From positions 1 to 57,213 of the forward strand of contig JAGWFS010000014.1 of NCBI GenBank assembly GCA_028867785.1: 57,213 bases of DNA. The letters are read 5' to 3'. The notes beneath the pieces were generated by a model. It made no database searches and was not told the DNA's origin. It was given only the letters and a program-made list of their open reading frames with translations. Origin of the DNA: Nitrososphaerota archaeon (lineage in GTDB: Archaea; Thermoproteota; Nitrososphaeria; Nitrososphaerales; Nitrosopumilaceae). A program made the position numbers and the translations under genes. Below are positions 15,504-24,593 of this stretch, piece after piece (the first letter of the stretch is position 1; every line of letters begins with the position of its first letter).

Positions 15504-16205
15504 TTGAAAAACCAGTTGAAACTTGCATCGCTTTTCTCCGGTGGAAAGGACAGTACATTTGCCATCTACAAAGCCAGATCCAACGGCCATTTCATATCGT
15601 GTCTTGTTACTGTATTTCCAATGTCTGAGGAGAGCCACCTTTTGCACCATCCAAACATATCGATGACAAGGCTGCAGGCAGACCTGATGGGCATACCGCA
15701 GATCACAGTGCGCGCATGCTCTAACAAGACAGAAGCCGAGCTTGACGAGATAAAAAACGCACTGGCTGTGGCAAAAAAGCAGTATGGCATAGAAGGGGTG
15801 GTGCATGGAGGCATAAGAAGCGCGTTTCAGAAAAAAAACTTTGAGGCAGTCTGCACAGATCTCGGGCTGGATGTTGTTGCGCCGCTCTGGAATGTTGACG
15901 AAAAGTCTTACCTGCGGGAACTTGTCGCGTCTGGATTTTGTTTTGTCATTACAAGTGTAACCTCGGAGGGCCTTGACGGTTCGTGGCTTGGAAAAGAAAT
16001 AACAATGCAGGACGTGGAAAAATTAATTGCAATCTCGAAAAAATTTGGCTTCAACGCATCATTTGAGGGGGGAGAAGCAGAGACTTTTGTGATTCGTTGT
16101 CCTGTATTTTCAGGAAGGATCAAGATAACAAAATCAAGCAAGACCTGGGATGGATATAGAGGAAGGTTTGAAATAACCGAGGCAGGTTTGGAAGAACAAT
16201 GTTAG
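15504..16205 (+). CDS. dph6: Diphthine-ammonia ligase Dph6
   Basis: PP-loop ATPase of 233 residues that performs the last step of diphthamide formation on elongation factor 2. PP-loop FSGGKDST at residues 12-19; the C-terminal family signature FEGGEAETFVIRCPVF is clear. Start TTG at 15504. It overlaps the srp54 start by seven bases, so the two are translationally linked. Confidence 0.9.
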   Translation: MKNQLKLASLFSGGKDSTFAIYKARSNGHFISCLVTVFPMSEESHLLHHPNISMTRLQADLMGIPQITVRACSNKTEAELDEIKNALAVAKKQYGIEGVVHGGIRSAFQKKNFEAVCTDLGLDVVAPLWNVDEKSYLRELVASGFCFVITSVTSEGLDGSWLGKEITMQDVEKLIAISKKFGFNASFEGGEAETFVIRCPVFSGRIKITKSSKTWDGYRGRFEITEAGLEEQC

Positions 16206-17524
16206 ATGGCCTCAAGACAGGGCTCAGGGCAGCGCTGAAAAAAATAGTAAACTCCTCTGCAATAGACGAGGCACTGATCAAGGAACTGTCAAAAGATATC
16301 CAGAAGGCCCTCCTGCAGTCAGACGTAAACGTAAAACTTGTCTTTCAAATAACACAAAACCTGCAGGAGCGTTCACTCAAGGAGACTCCGCCTCCCGGGC
16401 TGTCAAGAAAGGATCACATTGTAAAAATTCTGTATGACGAGCTCTCAAAATTGCTTGGAACAGAAAACGAATATGTATTCCAACCAGGGAAGATGAACCG
16501 CGTACTGATGCTTGGAATCCAGGGAAGCGGCAAGACCACAATAACTTCCAAGCTTGCAAAATATCTGACAAAGCAAGGGTACAGGGTGTGCGTCATAGGT
16601 GCCGATACATACAGGCCGGGAGCCCTGACGCAGCTCAAGACAATGTGTGAAAAGGCAAACGTCGAAGTATATGGAGAAGAGGGAAACAAGGATTCGCCAG
16701 ACATTGTAAAAAACGGACTGAAACATTTTGAGGGGAAAAATTTTGATGTCATATTGATTGATACTGCGGGACGGCACAAGGAAGAAAAAGATCTTCTCGA
16801 TGAAATGACGAGAATAGGAAAGGTCTCAAACCCCGACTTGGCGCTACTTGTAATTGACGGCACGATAGGGCAGCAGTGTTACAACCAGGCCGAGGCATTC
16901 CACAAGACAGTTCCGGTGGGAGGGATAATAATAACAAAACTTGATTCAAGCGCAAAGGGAGGAGGCGCACTTGCTGCCGCCGCTGCGACCGGTGCAAGAA
17001 TCATGTATATTGGAACAGGGGAGAGAATAGACGACCTGGAAAAGTTTTCGCCGACAAGATTTGTCGGAAGGATGCTTGGCATGGGAGACATTCAGGCACT
17101 GCTTGACATGGCAAAAAGGCTTGAGACTGAAGGAAACGAGGAGAGGCTCAAGCGCATATCGCACGGAAAGATGAACATGGAGGACTTTTACTTTCAAATT
17201 GAAGAGGCAACAAAGGCCGGAGGGCTGAGAAGCATAATGGAGAACATGCCGGGGTTTTCCGGAATGGTAAAAGAAGACCAGCTAGACCAGCAGGAACAGC
17301 GCATGGAACGATGGAGGTTTGTCATCCAGTCCATGACCAAAGAGGAAAAGGCTGACCCTGACCTGATAAACGCGTCAAGAGTAAAACGCATTGCACGCGG
17401 CTCTGGGTGGCCAGAACACGAGGTAAAGGAGCTGCTCAAGGCATACAAGAACTCAAAGACCATGATGAAGGCATCAAAGGGCAGGCAGATGCAGGGAATG
17501 CTGCGCAAGATGGGTCTTGGATAG
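16199..17524 (+). CDS. srp54: Signal recognition particle GTPase SRP54
   Basis: SRP54 of 441 residues; binds signal sequences on the ribosome with 7S RNA. N domain (1-95), G domain with GIQGSGKTT at 106-114, DTAGRH and TKLDSSAKGG, and a Met-rich M domain from about 300 to the end (MENMPGFSGM, MMKASKGRQMQGMLRKMG). Full family length. Confidence 0.96.
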   Translation: MLDGLKTGLRAALKKIVNSSAIDEALIKELSKDIQKALLQSDVNVKLVFQITQNLQERSLKETPPPGLSRKDHIVKILYDELSKLLGTENEYVFQPGKMNRVLMLGIQGSGKTTITSKLAKYLTKQGYRVCVIGADTYRPGALTQLKTMCEKANVEVYGEEGNKDSPDIVKNGLKHFEGKNFDVILIDTAGRHKEEKDLLDEMTRIGKVSNPDLALLVIDGTIGQQCYNQAEAFHKTVPVGGIIITKLDSSAKGGGALAAAAATGARIMYIGTGERIDDLEKFSPTRFVGRMLGMGDIQALLDMAKRLETEGNEERLKRISHGKMNMEDFYFQIEEATKAGGLRSIMENMPGFSGMVKEDQLDQQEQRMERWRFVIQSMTKEEKADPDLINASRVKRIARGSGWPEHEVKELLKAYKNSKTMMKASKGRQMQGMLRKMGLG

Positions 17525-17581
17525 GCTACAAAGCAACACGTATGAAATTCGGGAAAAGCTGGAAAAAGCAATTAAACTAGT

Positions 17582-18274
17582 TTGCCCAAACAATATGTGT
17601 TGAATAGCTACCAGTGTTACCAGGTGCTAGGCCTGCAGGATGATGCGACAATGAAGGATGTCAAGTCGGCATACAGAAAACTTGTACTAAAGTATCATCC
17701 TGACAAGAACAAAGATCAGGAGGACGGAAAAAAATTCAGAATAATCTCAGAGGCCTACCAGACACTGCGTGCAGATTACAAGAAAAACATTGGCACAAGC
17801 CATGATCACACAAAGCATGACAGGAAAAACAACAAGCATGACTTTGGATCGAAAAAATATTCTTGGGGAGCGCGGGACTCTGACAAGACTCCGCAGGAAG
17901 ACTGGACACGATACACAAAATACGCAGAGAATGCATACCAGGACTTTTGGAAGCAGTATGAGCAGGCATTCTGGGACTATTATGAAAGGGTGAGGGCAGA
18001 GGTAAATGTCGACACTGAACCAATTAGGGTAGAGCAGGAAATCCCGGTATCAGTACGAGTTGATCCGGAAAGATGCATTGCATGCTGTAGCTGCGAAACC
18101 ATTGCTCCCAAAGTATTTCACGTGGAAAAAAACGTGCGCGTCAATCCCAAATCCAAAGTAATCAATGAAGAAGGTGCCAGGTCACAGAAGATTCTTGACG
18201 CTGCGCATACATGCCCTACAAAGGCAATCAGCGTAACGCACAAGGACACGCAGCAAAGACTGTACCCGTATTAG
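17582..18274 (+). CDS. J-domain/ferredoxin fusion (DnaJ-Fer)
   Basis: Protein of 230 residues (TTG at 17582). Residues 8-75 are a J-domain with HPD at 39-41 (YHPDKNKDQEDGKKF), which stimulates Hsp70 ATPase. After a charged, aromatic linker, a ferredoxin domain of Fer4_13 type spans about 155-225: CIACCSC then CPTKAI, four ligands for one 4Fe-4S cluster. Such DnaJ-Fer fusions are described only in Thaumarchaeota and green plants and are thought to have been transferred. It may deliver Hsp70 to Fe-S assembly or sense redox state. Confidence 0.9.
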   Translation: MPKQYVLNSYQCYQVLGLQDDATMKDVKSAYRKLVLKYHPDKNKDQEDGKKFRIISEAYQTLRADYKKNIGTSHDHTKHDRKNNKHDFGSKKYSWGARDSDKTPQEDWTRYTKYAENAYQDFWKQYEQAFWDYYERVRAEVNVDTEPIRVEQEIPVSVRVDPERCIACCSCETIAPKVFHVEKNVRVNPKSKVINEEGARSQKILDAAHTCPTKAISVTHKDTQQRLYPY

Positions 18275-18331
18275 ACTGGAAGCCTCGATTCTATTGATTA
18301 GGAATAATACATACCACATTTACGATATCCC

Positions 18332-19495
18332 GTGGACAGGAAAAAACTGGCTGCAGTAACGGAGCACACTAGAGGAATTTTAAAAGAGCATCCGCTGTGC
18401 GACAACTGCCTTGGCAGGATGTTTGCAGGAAAACTTGGCGTGCTGTCGCACAAAAGACTGGGAAATAAAATCAGGAACAAGCTAAAACAGAAACCTCCGC
18501 CAACTTGTTACATCTGTAAAAACCTAATGTCAAACCTTGACACGCAAGTAAAAAAAATGGTAGAGATTTCAAAAGAGTACCAGTTTTCCACGTTTCTAAT
18601 AGGTGCAATATTGCAGCCGTCAATACATGACAGGGATGATGTGATACGCTCCAAGTTCAAGCTTCGCGGAATAGCAAGCATCAAAAGTGACGTGACAAGG
18701 GAGCTTGGCAAGTCATTCTCACGTAAGACAAGAACAGTAGTGGATTACCAGAACCCTGATCTTGTGTTTACAATCGATTTCAAAAAAGAATACTGTGAGA
18801 TAAAACCAAAAGCCCTGTTGTTGCAGGCAAGATACACAAAAGAGGTCAGGGGGCTACCGCAAAAACAAAAGCCATGTGACCAGTGCGATGGGAGGGGATG
18901 CTTTGTATGCGACTTTCATGGAATTCGGGAATTTAACAGCGTTGAAGGAAAGATAGCCAAGTTTCTGATTGAGAAATTCGGGGCACAGCAGGCAAAGATG
19001 ACCTGGCTTGGAAGCGAGGATGAGTCAAGCCTTGTACTGGGAAATGGGAGGCCGTTTTTTGTAAAACTTGTAAACCCACACAAAAGACGCATCTCCGTTG
19101 CAAAAAAAATTGAACTGGATGGAGTTTCAATACTGGGACTGCGAGTCATGGCAAAAATTCCGTCAGATCCTGTAAGGTTTAGAACCCGAGTCAAAATGGA
19201 GATAGAGGCAGAAGATGACGTGTCTGCAAGCATGCTTGAGGAATTAAAAAAACTCGAGGCACAGCACGTGGTTTTGTACGAAAACTCTGGTCACAAACAC
19301 AAAAAAACCATCTACAACATACGATTCAAAAGCGTATCTGGCAGGTCATTTAGCATGATGATGGAGTCTGACGGCGGAATACCGTTGAAAAGATTTGTTA
19401 CGGGACAAGACGTGGAGCCGAGCATATCGTCAATGCTTGAAACAAACTGCAGGTGCACATTGTTCGACTTTCGCAAGATAATCGTCACAAGATGA
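18332..19495 (+). CDS. pus10: tRNA pseudouridine synthase Pus10
   Basis: Pus10 of 387 residues, which makes pseudouridine 54/55 in archaeal tRNA. N-terminal zinc-binding THUMP-like part: CDNCLGRMF, CYICKNL; then CDQCDGRGCFVCDFHG, followed by the catalytic domain with LGNGRPFFVKLVNPHKR and KRFVTGQDVEPSISSML. The segment before LGNGRPF reads WLGSEDESSLV, which departs from the GREDVDVR type I recall for this family. Start GTG. Confidence 0.9.
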   Translation: MDRKKLAAVTEHTRGILKEHPLCDNCLGRMFAGKLGVLSHKRLGNKIRNKLKQKPPPTCYICKNLMSNLDTQVKKMVEISKEYQFSTFLIGAILQPSIHDRDDVIRSKFKLRGIASIKSDVTRELGKSFSRKTRTVVDYQNPDLVFTIDFKKEYCEIKPKALLLQARYTKEVRGLPQKQKPCDQCDGRGCFVCDFHGIREFNSVEGKIAKFLIEKFGAQQAKMTWLGSEDESSLVLGNGRPFFVKLVNPHKRRISVAKKIELDGVSILGLRVMAKIPSDPVRFRTRVKMEIEAEDDVSASMLEELKKLEAQHVVLYENSGHKHKKTIYNIRFKSVSGRSFSMMMESDGGIPLKRFVTGQDVEPSISSMLETNCRCTLFDFRKIIVTR

Positions 19496-19592
19496 CCGTC
19501 TGTAATTTATGATGTAATTACTATGTCTTAATCGGACATTATGGGTTCCATAGTGACACTGATAGCCAAGTCGGGACTGCGACCCGAAGTGT

Positions 19593-20051
19593 TTGGAAAC
19601 TATAACGCAACAGACGGAACAAAAAACAAGGTTTAAAGTAAATCTCACAAATCCAGTAGCGTTGGACTCTGTTACAGAAACATGCATAGTACCGGAATCA
19701 AAAGATAAAGTATTCCAGTTCCTCTCTGACATTGAAAACCTGCCAAAGTGGAGCACGCAATTTGTAAAGGAATTGGTTGTTGTACAAGGCAAACAAAAGG
19801 CAATTACACCCATAGGGGAGGTTTTCCTGAGATATGAATCAGACCAAAAATCCGGCCTGATTGATATCTATGCCGGGGTAGAAGAGCAACAGATGACCCC
19901 TGCATATTTGAGAGTTATACCTTTTTCAGCCAACTCCACCGGAGTCATGTTTACATTTTTCAAATGGGATAACACAGATGACATGACTTGGAAGATCTTT
20001 TGCAAATGGATAAAAATCGAGGTTGGAAATATCAAAAAACGCTTTTCCTAG
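19593..20051 (+). CDS. SRPBCC (START-like) family protein
   Basis: Protein of 152 residues (TTG start) with the SRPBCC pattern: VPESKDKVFQFLSDIENLPKW near residue 40, then antiparallel strands and a long C-terminal helix (WKIFCKWIKIEVGNIKKR). These helix-grip folds bind hydrophobic ligands; the ligand is unknown. Confidence 0.75.
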   Translation: METITQQTEQKTRFKVNLTNPVALDSVTETCIVPESKDKVFQFLSDIENLPKWSTQFVKELVVVQGKQKAITPIGEVFLRYESDQKSGLIDIYAGVEEQQMTPAYLRVIPFSANSTGVMFTFFKWDNTDDMTWKIFCKWIKIEVGNIKKRFS

Positions 20052-20115
20052 GTGCGATGAAAGTTATCATGCATAAATAAATATCCGATATAATGTACGG
20101 GACTAGGGAGTATTA

Positions 20116-20580
20116 ATGGTAGTGAATTGTCCTGACTGTAAAAAAATACTTGTGGAGTTTGATCAAGGATCTGGTAACTACCACTGCTCAAATCCCTCTT
20201 GCAATTTTCAGTATCTTGAGTTGATGACGGGAAAACAGCATCGGAAGGAGGCTAAGATCGAGGAACACAAGACCGCTGTTTCAATCGGCAACTTGGACAA
20301 AAAACCGAAACGAATTCTTGTAGGGCTTGCAATAGAAAGTACCCTGCTTAGCATGGGGTACTCTATATTTGACAAGGTAACTACAAAATTGCGGGATGAG
20401 TATGGGGCCAACGTGTTTGACTGCCTTGAAAATCCAAAATATCTGAAAAAAATCCTGGAAAGGAATTTTGACAAGAAAGTTCAAAATGTAATAACCAAAT
20501 CAATCCATGCCATTCTAGGCGAGTTTGCTTACTATGAGTCCGTGAGGGAATTTTTAGAGGAGCTTGACGGAAAGTCATGA
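20116..20580 (+). CDS. Zinc ribbon with NitrOD5-like domain
   Basis: 154 residues. N-terminal zinc ribbon CPDC...CSNPSC, then a C-terminal helical domain (LLSMGYSIFDKVTTKLRDEY, YLKKILERNFDKKVQNVITK) that resembles the thaumarchaeal NitrOD5 output domain. The same domain type occurs in the protein at 26005. Likely a regulator specific to this lineage; the ligand or target is unknown. Confidence 0.6.
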   Translation: MVVNCPDCKKILVEFDQGSGNYHCSNPSCNFQYLELMTGKQHRKEAKIEEHKTAVSIGNLDKKPKRILVGLAIESTLLSMGYSIFDKVTTKLRDEYGANVFDCLENPKYLKKILERNFDKKVQNVITKSIHAILGEFAYYESVREFLEELDGKS

Positions 20581-20666
20581 TCCGCGAAACTGGGAAATGC
20601 GATCACATATTGTCATTACATGAATCCGGTACAAATTGTTTTTATACTGATTGGCTGTGTTCATGA

Positions 20667-20933
20667 ATGACGTTGTCTGAAAATGAATTTGCAGAATATA
20701 GTCGCCTGTCATTTGGCAGAAACGCCAGGCACACAGTAAAAACAAGAGACAAAAGCTCAGTTATTGATCTGATACCTACGCTATTTGATATGGCAAAAAC
20801 AACGATGAATATACGGTGTGATCTAGACAAGGCAAACGTGGATTATAAAATACTGGAAGATCTTTCCAGGCTGGAATCTGCAATAGTGAAGATGACTAGT
20901 GATATTGAGCACATGCGAAGAAAGGGACAGTAA
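20667..20933 (+). CDS. Hypothetical protein (88 aa)
   Basis: Soluble helical protein with no recognised family (LSENEFAEYSRLSFGRNARH, LIPTLFDMAKTTMNIRC). The C-terminal part looks like a short coiled coil (DLSRLESAIVKMTSDIEHMR). ATG at 20667. Confidence 0.55.
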   Translation: MTLSENEFAEYSRLSFGRNARHTVKTRDKSSVIDLIPTLFDMAKTTMNIRCDLDKANVDYKILEDLSRLESAIVKMTSDIEHMRRKGQ

Positions 20934-21017
20934 AAACCTACGCTGATTTTGCTCTTATTTCCATTGAAGAGAAAACACAGCAAGAAATTTCTATAAAATT
21001 TCTACGAATGCTTTATC

Positions 21018-21194
21018 ATGTGGTGTTTTAACCGTATATTGTTGCCTAGAAAAGAATACAAGACAATCACCGTAAAAGAGCAGTCATTTGTAAAATTCCT
21101 CAAAGCTGTACACGAGGCAAAAAAATCAAATCCTGACCTTGACAACAGTCTCTTTCTTGAAAAACTGCTAGATTCGTATAAAAAGAAAGGATAG
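21018..21194 (+). CDS. Small RHH-like protein (51-58 aa)
   Basis: Open frame of 58 codons from ATG 21018; the core may begin at TTG 21042 (MLPRKEYKTITVKEQ). A single strand (YKTITV) followed by two helices (QSFVKFLKAVHEAKK, SLFLEKLLDSYKKK) gives the look of a ribbon-helix-helix or CopG-like protein. Function unknown. Confidence 0.5.
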   Translation: MWCFNRILLPRKEYKTITVKEQSFVKFLKAVHEAKKSNPDLDNSLFLEKLLDSYKKKG

Positions 21195-21309
21195 GAAAAA
21201 ACCTACCGCGTACTGCATGAAAAATATCTATTTTTAGGTTTTGTTTAAGAAAATTAAAGTGATATTTAACATCAAGGTTTTATTATAGTCAGATTCAATC
21301 TTTTTTTGA

Positions 21310-22014
21310 TTGGATCCGCTGCTAAAGGTAAACGATTCCCACAAAAGTGGAATTTTGTCTGACAAGGTTCACTCGCTAATCATAGAGAGATTTGGCCTAG
21401 TACTTGAGGGGATAGACAGAATAGAAAAGGCATCGGGAATCAACTATCCTCTGGCATACATCGAGCCCTCAGTAGTGGTATCACAGCCTGCTGGATCGTT
21501 TGACTATGGGATCTTTTTTGCAAGGACACTTCCAGTGGTTGTACACGACAATGTGGAGATAATAATACAGATTACTGCGCCTCTTGTTGCCTACGGGCTG
21601 AAGGGCACCATACATGCCATACTTGCACACGAGTTTTTGCACTATCTGGAACTTGTCAAAAGAATGTCCAAGATGGAGATAGTCTCAGACGAAATATCTG
21701 GAAACCTCTTTGAGAGCATGTATGCTGATACGACCCGGCTGTTTGAGCCCAAGGCGGTATTTGATGATAAAACACTGCTACTGCATATAACAAAGAAATT
21801 CCCTGCGGGATTCAGGGACTATAAATTGGAAGACAAGGTTCTAAAAAACTGGATTCAGAAAAAATTACCGATGATCAACATGGCACTAGACAGCAACACT
21901 GTAAAAATTCCTGCAGACATTCTGGCAAAGACCAAGATAGACCCGCCCCTGATCCAGAAGCTAGATCTAATAGAGCAGAAAATCTCTAAACTGCGAAAAA
22001 GAAAACTGTACTGA
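21310..22014 (+). CDS. HExxH-containing metalloprotease-like protein
   Basis: Protein of 234 residues (TTG start, TATA-like TTTATTATAG about 25 bases upstream). It contains a HEFLH motif in GTIHAILAHEFLHYLELV, the zinc-peptidase HExxH signature. No signal peptide. The third ligand is not obvious. Family not recognised; it may be a cytosolic metallopeptidase or an inactive relative. Convergent with S27ae. Confidence 0.6.
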   Translation: MDPLLKVNDSHKSGILSDKVHSLIIERFGLVLEGIDRIEKASGINYPLAYIEPSVVVSQPAGSFDYGIFFARTLPVVVHDNVEIIIQITAPLVAYGLKGTIHAILAHEFLHYLELVKRMSKMEIVSDEISGNLFESMYADTTRLFEPKAVFDDKTLLLHITKKFPAGFRDYKLEDKVLKNWIQKKLPMINMALDSNTVKIPADILAKTKIDPPLIQKLDLIEQKISKLRKRKLY

Positions 22015-22188
22015 TTACTTTGTAAATTCTGTATACCCGCATTTGCCGCATGTTCGTCTGTCTTTGTGGTCTGACATGAAAACGCCCTTGCCACATCTGG
22101 AGCATTCTTTCTTGGCTTTTTCTGCCTTGTCTCCCTTTATTTTATAATACTTGTAAACTGAAGGGCTTGAACCTTTCTTGCCTGCCAT
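22015..22188 (-). CDS. rps27ae: Ribosomal protein S27ae
   Basis: Ribosomal zinc protein of 57 residues: CSRCGKGVFMSDHKDRRTC, then CGKCGYTEF; the two CxxC pairs bind zinc. N-terminus MAGKKGSSPSVYKYYKIKG matches the family. It starts in a TAATG overlap with S24e, an arrangement conserved in archaea. One base separates its stop from that of the convergent 21310 gene. Confidence 0.92.
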   Translation of the reverse strand: MAGKKGSSPSVYKYYKIKGDKAEKAKKECSRCGKGVFMSDHKDRRTCGKCGYTEFTK

Positions 22189-22553
22189 TACTTCGACTCT
22201 TCCTTCTTTTCTTCAGCAGGGGCGGCCTCTGCTGGTGCTGCAACAGCCTCGCCTTCTGGCTTTGCTGCGGTCTTGGCCTTTTCGATTCTCTTGAACACTG
22301 CTGCCTTTAGATGCTCCTTTGCAAGTTTCTCGTCTTCATATACGTAGAACGTACCGGAGAGCAAAGGTCTGCCTGTGTCGTTTTTGAGATTTATTGGAAT
22401 TACAATTTTGCCTTCAAGCTTGAATTGCTTTGATATCATCTCTGCCGCTTCTAGTCTCTTCAGCTTGCCTGCAAGTCCTTTGAATGTACATGTAATCTCT
22501 CTTCTTGAGAGCAGAGGATTCTTTACATCACGTGTTACTTCAATCATGGACAT
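22188..22553 (-). CDS. rps24e: Ribosomal protein S24e
   Basis: S24e of 121 residues: VTRDVKNPLLSRREITCTF and the GTFYVYEDEKLAKE helix region match the family. The C-terminal 25 residues are an Ala/Glu/Lys-rich tail (APAEAAPAEEKKEES) not in short archaeal homologs. Overlaps S27ae. Confidence 0.93.
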   Translation of the reverse strand: MSMIEVTRDVKNPLLSRREITCTFKGLAGKLKRLEAAEMISKQFKLEGKIVIPINLKNDTGRPLLSGTFYVYEDEKLAKEHLKAAVFKRIEKAKTAAKPEGEAVAAPAEAAPAEEKKEESK

Positions 22554-22637
22554 GTATTGTGAGTCCTTTTAATAGTTCATATAAATCTTAACGGCAAAAT
22601 AGCTAACAATTTTAAGAAATTGCAGTATCGATAGAAC

Positions 22638-23198
22638 GTGGATCGTTTCATGGTTCATCTAAAGAACTCGGGCTACCTGCCGCATGATGCTTCGGTATTG
22701 CTGAAAAAGGCAGATGACTTGACTGGAGATTTGGATGCTCTTGTACGAGACACTCGCGTGTCAGAAAAATACTTGGAGTTTGACGTATCAGTTGCAAAAG
22801 AACATCTTGATCTGCTAGTTGAGAAACTTGCGCCGCTTGGAAATTTGGATCACGCCAGACACCTTGTTGAAGAAAAGATAGAAAAGGACGAGGCATTGGA
22901 CAATGCAGTATTTTATTTCAACAACGAAAGATTCTGGGAATGTCACGAGGTTCTTGAAAGCGTGTGGAAGGCAACATATGAGGGAGAAAAGGATCTTGTG
23001 CAGGGAATAATTCTTGTTGCTGCTGCGTTTGTTCACTATCAGAAAGACGAAAATGATATCTGCCTTTCTATCATGAAACGTGCAATGGAAAAACTCGTCA
23101 ACTCCACAGGAAAATATCACGACATTGACATTGATGCATTCAAAAAGAAAGTTGCTGACATGATAAAAACTGGAATTATCCGTATCTTTACTATTTGA
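22638..23198 (+). CDS. DUF309 protein
   Basis: 186 residues (GTG start). The C-terminal half carries the DUF309 signature FNNERFWECHEVLESVW and DLVQGIILVAAAFVHYQ; the N-terminal half is an uncharacterised extension. DUF309 proteins are helical and of unknown function. Its end overlaps apgM by eight bases, convergent. Confidence 0.8.
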   Translation: MDRFMVHLKNSGYLPHDASVLLKKADDLTGDLDALVRDTRVSEKYLEFDVSVAKEHLDLLVEKLAPLGNLDHARHLVEEKIEKDEALDNAVFYFNNERFWECHEVLESVWKATYEGEKDLVQGIILVAAAFVHYQKDENDICLSIMKRAMEKLVNSTGKYHDIDIDAFKKKVADMIKTGIIRIFTI

Positions 23199-24486
23199 TG
23201 AGGCTGATTGCTGTCTTGATAACTTCGGCGCCGGCAAGCATGCCTACACTTCCTTTCTTTGCCTGATCTTCTGTAAATCTGGTCGTTCCGTCCTTTTTGA
23301 CCGAGTCACCTGAGATCAATACTGGAACGGGATCATCACTATGACCTTTGTTTATGCAAGGCGTGGAATGATCCCCTGATATCACTACTGACACCTTTGA
23401 AGTGTCTATGATGCCAAGCAGGGTACCGAAAAACCTCTTGTCAATCTCCTCTATGTTGTTCATTTTTCCTATGGCGTCTCCGTCATGGCCAAATTCGTCT
23501 GGTCCTTTGATGTGTACGTAAATGGCATTCTGTGTCTCCATTGCCTTTGCTGCAACGCGTGCCTTTTCTTCGTAATCTGTGAGGCCTCCGGCGCTAAATG
23601 TCTGCATCTTTAACACATTTGCAATTCCAATCTCAACAGGCATGTCTACAATGCATGAAAACTTCATCCCGTGTAGCTGGTTTATCGGTGAAACGTCTGG
23701 AAACTTGTTGCCAGCATCGCGCAACAATATGGAGTTCAAAAGTTTCTTGCCTTGTGCGGCGCGCCTCTTGTTTACTTCGCTATTTTTCATAATGGCAAGC
23801 GACTGGTCTGTAAATTCGTTTATCAAAGTTGCAGAAAGTTTTGCTCCTGCAGACTCGTTTAGTGGAAGGGATTTTTCAATTTTCAGGTAATCGCCAACTG
23901 CCTTTGCGACACCCATGCCGTCAATTCTTGCATATGCGGGGTCTGTATTGCTTACGTCTGGAGACAATGTCTCTCCGTCACATCTTATCCTGACTATGAC
24001 CCTGTGGCCTATGGTTGGGGAGACTGCAACAGATGCCTTTGGGTTTGAGAATCTGATCTTCTGTTCAAGCTCACGAGAGATGGCAACTGCGTCCTCTTTC
24101 TCGATCTTTCTGCCTGCCCTCCTGTCAGTTATGACACGCTCGTCATTTACTGTGGAAAAGTTTCCACGCAGTGCAAGGTCTCCATTTTTGAAATCAATCC
24201 CGATTCCAATTGATTCTATCACTCCCCTCCCCACATATTCGGAATTTGCAAACTTGTAGCCTAGCATGTTAAAGACTGCAATATCTGACTGGGGAGCTAT
24301 TCCCTTGCCTACTGAAATGACCTCGCCTATTGCTCCGTTTCTTGCAAGTCTGTCAAGGTTTGGAGTCTTGGCATAGCTTAGCGGAGTCATGCCTTTCAGG
24401 TCTGGATGCGGCAGGTCTCCTATCCCATCAAGCAGTACGTATATCATGTGAACTTGAGAATTGTCTGTAATTTTTATCAGCCCCAT
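23191..24486 (-). CDS. apgM: Cofactor-independent phosphoglycerate mutase (archaeal)
   Basis: ApgM, alkaline-phosphatase superfamily, interconverts 3- and 2-phosphoglycerate in glycolysis/gluconeogenesis. IYVLLDGIGDLPHP at the N-terminus holds the first metal ligand, PQSDIAVFNMLGY the likely phospho-Ser, and SGDHSTPCINKGHSDDPVPVL the C-terminal metal ligands. The true start may be MIYVLLDG at 24447; the frame from 24486 adds 13 residues. Confidence 0.93.
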   Translation of the reverse strand: MGLIKITDNSQVHMIYVLLDGIGDLPHPDLKGMTPLSYAKTPNLDRLARNGAIGEVISVGKGIAPQSDIAVFNMLGYKFANSEYVGRGVIESIGIGIDFKNGDLALRGNFSTVNDERVITDRRAGRKIEKEDAVAISRELEQKIRFSNPKASVAVSPTIGHRVIVRIRCDGETLSPDVSNTDPAYARIDGMGVAKAVGDYLKIEKSLPLNESAGAKLSATLINEFTDQSLAIMKNSEVNKRRAAQGKKLLNSILLRDAGNKFPDVSPINQLHGMKFSCIVDMPVEIGIANVLKMQTFSAGGLTDYEEKARVAAKAMETQNAIYVHIKGPDEFGHDGDAIGKMNNIEEIDKRFFGTLLGIIDTSKVSVVISGDHSTPCINKGHSDDPVPVLISGDSVKKDGTTRFTEDQAKKGSVGMLAGAEVIKTAISLIK

Positions 24487-24593
24487 CTTCCGGATTTTTC
24501 ATATATTACATAAACCTTGATTTTCCAAGTAGATCGCAATTTCTTTTTCATTCCATGTAATACTGAAAACATTTCTTGTTTTGGGTAGAAAGA

